From Bacteroidales bacterium (lineage in GTDB: Bacteria; Bacteroidota; Bacteroidia; Bacteroidales; GCA-2748055): 12,406 nt of DNA. The DNA is taken from positions 1-12,406 of the forward strand of contig JANTFK010000050.1 in the NCBI GenBank assembly GCA_024763595.1, given 5' to 3'. Every line of letters begins with the position of its first letter. Position 1 is the first letter of the stretch. Under the pieces are notes generated by a model. That model searched no databases and was not told the origin of the DNA. It saw only the letters and a list, made by a program, of their open reading frames with translations. The translations under genes were made by a program, and so were the position numbers. Below, piece by piece: positions 1 to 6,496 of the stretch.

Positions 1-2
1 TC

Positions 3-311
3 TATTCAACCAACCCCGGTTTTCAATACGAACCGGAGCAGCCGGAGGAACCGGAAACCCTTCTACCGGGGAAACAGCAACTTTACGTGAGCCTGGACCG
101 GAAAAACAGGAAAGGAAAAAAGGTGACCATCGTAAAGGGGTTTACGGGACGTTCAGCGGACCTGAAAGCGCTTGCACGCGAATTGAAAGGGAAATGTGGC
201 GTGGGAGGATCAGTCAATGAAGAAGGGATCCTGATTCAGGGTGATTTCAGGGAGAGGATCACTTCCCTGCTGACAGAAATGGGGTTTAAAGTAAAGCGTT
301 CAGGTGGCTGA
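3..311 (+). CDS. SUI1/YciH-family translation initiation factor, 5' end missing
   Basis: The reading frame is open from the first bases of the window to the TGA at 309-311, so the gene begins upstream. The visible protein starts YSTNPGFQYEP, runs through a proline/glutamate-rich linker (EQPEEPE), and then shows the SUI1 fold core: LDRKNRKGKKVTIVKGF, a KALARELKGKCGVGGSV segment, and ILIQGD near the C-terminus. This is the usual layout of bacterial eIF1-like (YciH) proteins, about 110 residues long, and the YSTNP start is typical of the Bacteroidota form. Family members resemble eukaryotic eIF1 and are thought to act on start-codon selection at the 30S subunit; their bacterial role is not well settled. 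An in-frame GTG at 87 could be mistaken for the start, but conserved sequence lies upstream of it. The ankyrin gene follows within a few bases, suggesting a shared transcript. Confidence 0.9.
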   Translation, partial: YSTNPGFQYEPEQPEEPETLLPGKQQLYVSLDRKNRKGKKVTIVKGFTGRSADLKALARELKGKCGVGGSVNEEGILIQGDFRERITSLLTEMGFKVKRSGG

Positions 312-318
312 TGACAGG

Positions 319-1773
319 ATGTACAGGATGGAAACTTTGCATCGGAATTCATTTTTAACAGCTCTCCTGGTTACAGGGTTTCTTTTTTCCATGGTTTGCA
401 CATCACTGCTCACGGCCCAGGAAAAGGGCGAGCTTATCCCTTCTGACACATCCTATTTCAGGACCGGAGAGGATGACTGGAACCTGATTGAATCGGTTAT
501 CAGGGGTCATGCAGCGGAAACCCTGATGCTGCTCAAACGGGGTGCCGATCCCGATGCAAAAGCAGAAGGCGGAATGACAGCACTGATGTACGCTGCGGAA
601 CAGGGTGATACCTTGTTGGTGAAGATACTGGTTTTAAACGGGGCCAATCCGGAACTTACCTATGTGGAGCGAACCACTCCCCTGCTGGTGGCAGTTTTAA
701 ACCACCGGTTCGATGCGGCACACTATCTCTTAAAGAAAGGAGCCAACCCGGATCACAGGGATATCTACCAGGTGACACCATTACTTTATGCAGCAGCCAT
801 GAATGATTACAGGATGGCAGACCTGTTACTTTTCTTCGGCGCCTCGGATACAATCAGGGACAGGGATGGAAATGATGCAGTGATGACCGCAGTCTATGAT
901 GGGAACCTGGAGACCACCGATGTGTTGTTGCAGAACGGGCTCTCGCCTGACACACCGGATAAACATGGGAATACACCCCTGATGATCGCTGCACAACAGG
1001 GAAACAGGGAGATGATCTCACTGTTGCTGGAATATGGTGCCGGTCTTGAGAAATGCAACAAGAAAAACCACACTGCATTGTCACAGGCGGTCCTGTTCCG
1101 GCAGGACTCGGTTGCCATGATCCTGGTGGACAGCGGAGCCAATATCCATCATGCCATCCGTCCCAACAGAAATATTTACGATCTGGCAGTACAGCAGGAT
1201 CAGCAGGCGCTGGTACAGTTCCTGAAGGAAAAAGGAGCCACTCCCACACCGCGGCCCGATTTCTCCGAGGTTGACCTGATATGGGGAAACTCATTTTGTT
1301 CCACCGAATATATGATGCAGGTACGGATGTCGATGGTGGACGTGAAGTTTGACTGGTTTCTCGAAACAGGCGTGGATTTTCGTCCCTCATACCGCAAAGT
1401 GCAGGTGGAACAGAACGATCAACTGATCTATCAGTACAGGGAGTACAGATGGGCATGGAGCCATGGTGCAGGTAAAAACTTTACAATTGCCAGGGAGCGA
1501 TCAGGAACAGAATACGGGATCTATGCGGGCCTGTACGGATTACTTTCCATATCCCGTTACAGGGGGTTCGGCGAACGTCCGCCGGTGCACTACAGCCTGG
1601 CCCCTTCCGGTGGATTCTATTTAAAGGGAGAAATGGCCGGTCTCAGGATCGGTGGTGAACGCTACACTTTCGGGACCCGCTATGAAAAACCATGGAAAAT
1701 GAATATCACCCTGTTTATCAGAATTGTAACACAACGCTCAGATCATGTCTATAAGGAAATACGGTACGATTAA
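319..1773 (+). CDS. Secreted ankyrin-repeat protein with possible outer-membrane barrel-like C-terminus
   Basis: From the ATG at 319 the protein has 484 residues. It begins with a basic stretch and a hydrophobic segment (FLTALLVTGFLFSMVCTSLL) ending near TAQ, which reads as a Sec signal peptide. Residues about 55-310 contain eight consecutive ankyrin repeats, with TPLL/TPLM-AA and LL..GA.P signatures visible in most. The remaining ~170 residues are not ankyrin: they are rich in aromatic and glycine residues with alternating polar/nonpolar runs (FDWFLETGVDF, YREYRWAWSHGAG, YGIYAGLYGLLSISRY, KMNITLFIRI), like strands of a small outer-membrane barrel. It does not end in the usual terminal aromatic residue, so the barrel reading is tentative. 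Ankyrin repeats bind proteins; here they would face the periplasm. Start choice is uncertain: GTG 304, ATG 319 and ATG 328 are all in frame, and 319 or 328 places the signal peptide best. The 3' end overlaps the next gene by 29 bases. Confidence 0.8.
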   Translation: MYRMETLHRNSFLTALLVTGFLFSMVCTSLLTAQEKGELIPSDTSYFRTGEDDWNLIESVIRGHAAETLMLLKRGADPDAKAEGGMTALMYAAEQGDTLLVKILVLNGANPELTYVERTTPLLVAVLNHRFDAAHYLLKKGANPDHRDIYQVTPLLYAAAMNDYRMADLLLFFGASDTIRDRDGNDAVMTAVYDGNLETTDVLLQNGLSPDTPDKHGNTPLMIAAQQGNREMISLLLEYGAGLEKCNKKNHTALSQAVLFRQDSVAMILVDSGANIHHAIRPNRNIYDLAVQQDQQALVQFLKEKGATPTPRPDFSEVDLIWGNSFCSTEYMMQVRMSMVDVKFDWFLETGVDFRPSYRKVQVEQNDQLIYQYREYRWAWSHGAGKNFTIARERSGTEYGIYAGLYGLLSISRYRGFGERPPVHYSLAPSGGFYLKGEMAGLRIGGERYTFGTRYEKPWKMNITLFIRIVTQRSDHVYKEIRYD

Positions 1774-2230
1774 CGGGAGAGGAAGAGGGCTCACACACTT
1801 TGTGATCGCTCTATTACTGCTGCTCATGGCAGGCAGGTTCCTGGCCTGCGAACCGGAAGACTGGATGGTGGAGGTGAACTGCAGTGATTGTTACAGCTAT
1901 AAACCCGACAGTGCCAGTCTGATCATCTATCTGACCATCAACTCCGAGAATGATTCTGTACCCCTGACCTTCTTTCGTGGCGACTTTGAACAGGGGGAGA
2001 TAGACTGGATGGACACAGCCACTACAGAGGAGTTCTACCTCTACTCCGGGATAGGCCGGTCTTACACTGTACAGGCAACCTACCGGTCAGGAACGCAGAC
2101 CATTGTAGCATTTGATGAAGATAAAATGTACCTGTATGATGCCGGCAATGAGTGTGGCTCGCCATGCAATATTGTGAAAGGTGGCATCTTCGATGTAAGA
2201 CTGCTGGAGCAGCCTTCCTCCGGCAGGTAA
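1745..2230 (+). CDS. Small exported protein, putative lipoprotein with two cysteine pairs
   Basis: I do not recognise a named family. The 161-residue protein opens with a basic N-terminus (RKYGTINGRGRG), a hydrophobic core (FVIALLLLLMAG) and then FLAC at residues 32-35. This is a loose lipobox with Cys35 as the possible lipidated residue. The following EPED is acidic, as in Bacteroidota surface-lipoprotein export signals, so display on the outer surface is possible. The mature part looks beta-rich and contains a CxxC pair (Cys46, Cys49) near its start and a CxxxC pair (Cys137, Cys141) near its end, suggesting two disulfides or a metal site. The ATG lies inside the last 29 bases of the ankyrin gene in another frame, so translational coupling and a joint role in the envelope are likely. 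A plain Sec-secreted protein is the alternative to a lipoprotein. Confidence 0.7.
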   Translation: MSIRKYGTINGRGRGLTHFVIALLLLLMAGRFLACEPEDWMVEVNCSDCYSYKPDSASLIIYLTINSENDSVPLTFFRGDFEQGEIDWMDTATTEEFYLYSGIGRSYTVQATYRSGTQTIVAFDEDKMYLYDAGNECGSPCNIVKGGIFDVRLLEQPSSGR

Positions 2231-2308
2231 CAGCAGTTTTATGTCATAGAAACACTTCTCTGGCATCCGGGGCCGGTACAGGCCACCAACCCGAAAATGG
2301 AAAAAAGA

Positions 2309-2340
2309 TTTGATTCTTCGCTGTATAACTTCTATTTTCG
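2309..2340 (+). promoter_or_regulatory. Candidate Bacteroidota-type promoter
   Basis: TTTG at 2309-2312 is followed after 20 bases by TATTTTCG at 2333-2340. This matches the Bacteroidota sigma pattern (TTTG, 19-21 bases, TAnnTTTG) except for one base in the -7 element. It sits 28 bases upstream of the ATG of the sensor phosphatase at 2369, in the only sizeable gap on this strand, so it is well placed to drive the four-gene run that ends at 9853. The rest of 2231-2362 shows no other convincing element. Pattern match only. Confidence 0.4.
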
Positions 2341-2368
2341 GTAGTCCATAAAGCCAAAGCCATTGTTT

Positions 2369-5300
2369 ATGTTCAGGCGTTTCATGCTCATCTACCTTTT
2401 ATTGTTCCTCCATGCAGCTGTAGACCTGAAGGGCCAGCCCAACAAAGACGGGATTCCCATCATCACCAATTATCCCCATTACATAACCAAAGGAAGTGAG
2501 CAAAACTGGTGTATTACCCAGGATAACCGGGGAGTCATCTATGTGGGTAACAACAACAAGGGAGTCCTGGAATATGATGGTGTCGAATGGCGGCGGATTC
2601 CGGTGACCAATGATCCTTTCATCCGCTCCCTGGTGACTGGCGATAACGGGGTGGTGTATGTGGGGGGCGTTTCAGAATTTGGATACCTCGGGCCCGATCT
2701 TACAGGCAACCAGGTATACCATTCCCTTTCGGATACCATAGACCAGGAACATTATCCTTTCACCGATGTCTGGAGAACATATTCCAGAAAGGGGAAAATC
2801 TATTTCTGCGCCTATGACTGGATTTTTATATATGATACGTCGCTGGATACCTTATCGGTGCTCCGGACCCACCTTTATACCTTCTTCTCTTTTTTGATTG
2901 ATGATGATATCTACATTTCTGACTTTGGAAGCGGTATGATGCGCTTTGACTTTGAGAAGGATGGTTTTGTAACACTACCCGGGGGACTTTTTTTCAAAGA
3001 CAAATTAATCACCGGCCTTGTAAAATATGACGACCACCGGTTGCTTGCGGGAACAATGGACCATGGCATTTTTCTGTTTGATCTGGTAACCGGTAAGGTG
3101 GATCCATCCTTTGCCGACCCGGCCCTGCACGATTTTTTCCGGAACATTACCTATATCAGACCGCTCAAAGATGATTTTCTGATTTCAAGCCTTACCGAAG
3201 GGCTGGTGGTACTGACCAGGGGAGGTAAGGCACAATACATCATCACCGAAGACCAGGGGTTACTTGATCAGTCCATTCCATTTGTCTACGCCAATGAAAA
3301 GTTCAGGGGATCCGGACCGCTGTGGATAGCCAATTTTATGGGTGTCAGTAAGCTGGAGTTTGATAATCCGTTCAGGGTATTTACCGAGACCGCCGGCTTC
3401 AAGGGTTTGATCACGGATATTCAATCCTTTAACAACCACCTCTATATTTCAACCTTCCAGGGCCTCTATTATAAAAGCTCCACCTCCGGTGGCACGCGGT
3501 TTACAGCCGTCCCCGGACTGGAGGGAGAGCATATTGATCACCTGCATGTGATCAGGCCCGCCCGCAATGTTGAGTTCCTGGTGGCCACATCTGAAACGGC
3601 CGCCTATCTTCTGGATCGTAAAATGCATATCTCCATCCTGGCCGACCTGGTAGTAAATCCCCCCGATAACCTGGAGGACCGGGGAGAGTACGCTGGAAAA
3701 TTTATTGTGTCGCATCCCAAACACTCCGATATCATCTATACGGGCAGAAGTCATGTGGTCGGCCTGCAGTACCAACGGGGAAAATGGAAAGAGATCATGC
3801 GGATCAGGGGACTCCCTGAGGATGAGCTTCAGAGGAAAGTGATCGATAAATACGGCTATTTATGGAGCAGCACGGAACGAAGTGTGGTGCGTCTGGACAT
3901 AGCACATCCAAACGGTACACATATCAAGTACCTGCAGCAGGAAAACGGGTTACCAGCTGATGACAAGAACCATGTATTCCTGGATCCTGAATCCGGTGAG
4001 GTGCTGCTTGGGACAAAGGATGACTTCTTCAGGTATAACTACTTCAGGGATACAATCTACCGGGATACCTTTTATAACCAGGTACTTCCGGAAGGCCAGA
4101 ACCTCATCATGGCTTTTCATCAGGATCAGGAGGGGGATCTCTGGTACTCATTTGAAAATGAGACAGGAGGATGGACCGAACTGATGGTCCGGCCCGGAGA
4201 AGACAGCCTGCAGGTTATCCATGACAAAGTATTCCAAAGGCTGGAGCAAACCTCGGTGGATGTTTTCTTCAGCGATCCTGACGGAGCTGTCTGGTTCGCC
4301 AATTCCAACAAACTCTATAAATTTGACAAGAAATTCTGCAGAACGGATACACTTCCTTTCAATACACTGATCCGGAAGGTCACCCTTGACAACGACTCCG
4401 TACTTTTCAATGGTACACATTTCGAGAGGGAGGCACAGCCGGAGATCAAATACAGCAACAATAATATCGGGTTCACCTGGGCCGCCCCGTATTTTGAACA
4501 GGAAGAAGCGCTGTTATACAGTTACAGACTGGAGAGGTTCACAGACAAATGGTCCGAATGGGATCCCACACCATTCAAGGAGTTTACCAACCTTCCGTAT
4601 GGAGCATATACCCTCTTTGTAAAAAGTAAAAATGTGTATGGCGATGAAAGTGTTCCAGCCTCATATTCATTCATCATTCTCAGACCCTGGTATGCCCATT
4701 TTGTAGCCTTCATCATCTATTTCCTGCTGGCCGGCCTGGTGATCTATATCAGTATTAAACTCTATACCAGGCGGTTAAAACAAGAGAACCTCCGCCTGGA
4801 GGGGATCATAGAGGAACGAACCGCTAAGATCAGGAAACAGAAAGAGGAACTTACCGACAGCATTGAATATGCCAGCAGGATCCAGCGTGCCCTGCTGCCA
4901 CCGTACCACCTGCTGGATGAACACAATATTGAACACTTTATCCTTTACCGGCCAAGGGATATCGTGAGCGGTGATTTTTACTGGATCGGTTCAAAGAACG
5001 GGAAATTGCTCATCGTTGCAGCCGATTGCACAGGTCACGGGGTACCTGGCGCCTTTATGAGCATGCTGGGCATGACCTTCCTGGATGAAATCATCATTAA
5101 ATCAGAGATCACCAGCACACATGAGATCCTGGATCAGCTGAGAGAGCATGTAATTACCTCACTCAGGCAGTCGGGAAAACGTACAACGGAATCGACCAAA
5201 GATGGCATGGACCTGGCAATGATCTCTATCGATTTGAAAAGCAGGCGGTTTCAGTATTCGGGAGCGTACAACCCTCTCTACCTGGTGCGAAAACTGAAAC

Positions 5301-5686
5301 GAACTGAACGGGCTAAACTTGCAAAGGGTGAAGAGCTTGAGCTTCCCAGGGGATCCATATACAATGAACAATATCTGTTACTTCAGATCCGTGCCGACCA
5401 GATGCCCATTGGTATCTCTGAAATACCTGTCCCCTTCACTTCATCTACTTTCAGGGATGAGGGATACAGCATCTATATGTTCTCGGATGGTTACCTGGAT
5501 CAGTTCGGAGGTCCCCAGGGTAAGAAATTCATGTCGAAAAACTTCAAGAAACTGATCCTGGAACTGCAGAGTGTCCCGTTAAGCGAACAGGGGACAGCCA
5601 TGGAAAAAGTACTCACCGGCTGGATGGGCGAGATCAGCCAGATTGATGATATTCTTGTGATGGGTTTAAGGATGAAAGCCACGTGA
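2369..5686 (+). CDS. Membrane sensor phosphatase: propeller, Y_Y_Y, transmembrane helix, SpoIIE/PP2C
   Basis: Predicted 1105-residue one-component signalling protein. A signal peptide (MFRRFMLIYLLLFLHAA) is followed by a long Reg_prop-type beta-propeller region (about residues 25-660, with repeats such as GVIYVGNNNKGVLEYDG) and a Y_Y_Y domain (about 692-772, YSYRLERF...W and LPYGAYTLFVKSKN). One transmembrane helix (about 777-799), a coiled-coil linker, and a cytoplasmic SpoIIE-type PP2C phosphatase domain (about 845-1103) complete it. Metal-binding acidic residues are present: Asp869 in SGDFYW, Asp886 in ADCTGHG, Asp1040 in FSDGYLDQFGG, and Asp1093-Asp1094 near the C-terminus, so the enzyme should be active on a Ser/Thr-phosphorylated protein. 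In this phylum the propeller plus Y_Y_Y part is usually found on hybrid two-component sensors; here the output is a phosphatase. A TTG at 2363 is in frame, but the ATG at 2369 begins the natural signal peptide. The ligand is unknown. Confidence 0.9.
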   Translation: MFRRFMLIYLLLFLHAAVDLKGQPNKDGIPIITNYPHYITKGSEQNWCITQDNRGVIYVGNNNKGVLEYDGVEWRRIPVTNDPFIRSLVTGDNGVVYVGGVSEFGYLGPDLTGNQVYHSLSDTIDQEHYPFTDVWRTYSRKGKIYFCAYDWIFIYDTSLDTLSVLRTHLYTFFSFLIDDDIYISDFGSGMMRFDFEKDGFVTLPGGLFFKDKLITGLVKYDDHRLLAGTMDHGIFLFDLVTGKVDPSFADPALHDFFRNITYIRPLKDDFLISSLTEGLVVLTRGGKAQYIITEDQGLLDQSIPFVYANEKFRGSGPLWIANFMGVSKLEFDNPFRVFTETAGFKGLITDIQSFNNHLYISTFQGLYYKSSTSGGTRFTAVPGLEGEHIDHLHVIRPARNVEFLVATSETAAYLLDRKMHISILADLVVNPPDNLEDRGEYAGKFIVSHPKHSDIIYTGRSHVVGLQYQRGKWKEIMRIRGLPEDELQRKVIDKYGYLWSSTERSVVRLDIAHPNGTHIKYLQQENGLPADDKNHVFLDPESGEVLLGTKDDFFRYNYFRDTIYRDTFYNQVLPEGQNLIMAFHQDQEGDLWYSFENETGGWTELMVRPGEDSLQVIHDKVFQRLEQTSVDVFFSDPDGAVWFANSNKLYKFDKKFCRTDTLPFNTLIRKVTLDNDSVLFNGTHFEREAQPEIKYSNNNIGFTWAAPYFEQEEALLYSYRLERFTDKWSEWDPTPFKEFTNLPYGAYTLFVKSKNVYGDESVPASYSFIILRPWYAHFVAFIIYFLLAGLVIYISIKLYTRRLKQENLRLEGIIEERTAKIRKQKEELTDSIEYASRIQRALLPPYHLLDEHNIEHFILYRPRDIVSGDFYWIGSKNGKLLIVAADCTGHGVPGAFMSMLGMTFLDEIIIKSEITSTHEILDQLREHVITSLRQSGKRTTESTKDGMDLAMISIDLKSRRFQYSGAYNPLYLVRKLKRTERAKLAKGEELELPRGSIYNEQYLLLQIRADQMPIGISEIPVPFTSSTFRDEGYSIYMFSDGYLDQFGGPQGKKFMSKNFKKLILELQSVPLSEQGTAMEKVLTGWMGEISQIDDILVMGLRMKAT

Positions 5687-6486
5687 AAGAATCGAAACTC
5701 AATAGGGAGACCCTGCTTTTTCAACGCAGGGAACTGATGGCCAGCTTGAAATATGCCAGCTTTATTCAGCGTGCTGTACTACCTGATAAACGCTATCTGG
5801 ACAATACCCTCCGCGACTACTTCATTCTCCATAAACCAAGGGATATCGTCAGTGGGGATTTCTATTACTGTATGAGGAAAGAGGAAAGCATCATTGTGGC
5901 AGCAGGCGATTGTACCGGTCATGGTGTACCTGGCGCCCTGATGAGTATTATGGGTATATCGTTCCTCAACGAGGTCCTGAGCAGCCGCGGTCCTGTCATG
6001 CCCAGCCGCATTCTGAACCTGCTGCGCGAACGGGTCATGAAAGCACTGCACCAGCGTGGTTATGAGCTGGAAAACAAGGATGCCATGGATATGGCCCTGT
6101 GTGTCTTTCATCCCAGAACCCGCGAACTGCAATACGCCGGCGCCAACAATCCGCTATATCATATCCGCAACAAAGTACTGACCGAGATCAAGCCGGATTT
6201 TATGCCTGTAGGGATCAATGCCATTGAAGAAGATTCATTTACCAACCATTCAATGCAACTTAAACCGGGCGATACCGTATACATATTCTCCGACGGTTAC
6301 CCCGACCAATTTGGTGGTCCCGACGATAAAAAGTTCAAATATGGTCCGTTCAAAGAGTTATTGATCAACATCTCGGACCGGAGCATGGAGGAGCAGCAAA
6401 AGGAGATGGACCGGGTCATCACCAAATGGAAAGGGAACCTGCCTCAGGTAGATGATATCCTGATATTCGGAATACGGTTTGTTTAA
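5683..6486 (+). CDS. Soluble SpoIIE/PP2C-type serine/threonine phosphatase
   Basis: A 267-residue protein consisting almost entirely of a SpoIIE phosphatase domain. It has no signal peptide or membrane segment and so should be cytoplasmic. It carries the same motifs as the C-terminal domain of the upstream sensor: KPRDIVSGDFYY (Asp59), GDCTGHGVPGA (Asp76), IFSDGYPDQFGG (Asp204) and a final VDDI (Asp257-Asp258). The metal ligands are intact. The N-terminal stretch ELMASLKYASFIQRAVLP matches the sensor's ELTDSIEYASRIQRALLP, so similarity begins just before the catalytic domain. This points to a tandem duplication in which the soluble copy kept only a short helical linker. It starts with GTG at 5683, overlapping the sensor's TGA as GTGA, so translation is probably coupled. 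The likely substrate is a phosphorylated STAS-type or SiaC-type regulator; a DUF1987/SiaC gene lies at 9854-10228. Confidence 0.9.
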   Translation: MKESKLNRETLLFQRRELMASLKYASFIQRAVLPDKRYLDNTLRDYFILHKPRDIVSGDFYYCMRKEESIIVAAGDCTGHGVPGALMSIMGISFLNEVLSSRGPVMPSRILNLLRERVMKALHQRGYELENKDAMDMALCVFHPRTRELQYAGANNPLYHIRNKVLTEIKPDFMPVGINAIEEDSFTNHSMQLKPGDTVYIFSDGYPDQFGGPDDKKFKYGPFKELLINISDRSMEEQQKEMDRVITKWKGNLPQVDDILIFGIRFV

Positions 6487-6496
6487 TGCTGACAAC

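Noticed and set aside
87..311. GTG at 87 as the true start of the SUI1-type gene
   Set aside because: The same frame is open upstream to the window edge and encodes YSTNPGF, which is conserved in the family, so the GTG is internal.
312..331. Direct repeat of ACAGGATG around the ankyrin gene start
   Set aside because: Two 8-base copies 9 bases apart look like chance. They matter only because they create two possible ATG starts (319 and 328).
854..1456. A 200-codon open frame on the - strand across the ankyrin gene
   Set aside because: The ankyrin frame has clear repeats and a signal peptide; the antisense product is rich in Arg, Ser, Pro and Cys without recognisable structure.
2271..2284. 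GGCC-ggtaca-GGCC hairpin after the cysteine-paired protein as a terminator
   Set aside because: The stem is only 4 base pairs with no T-rich tail following it.
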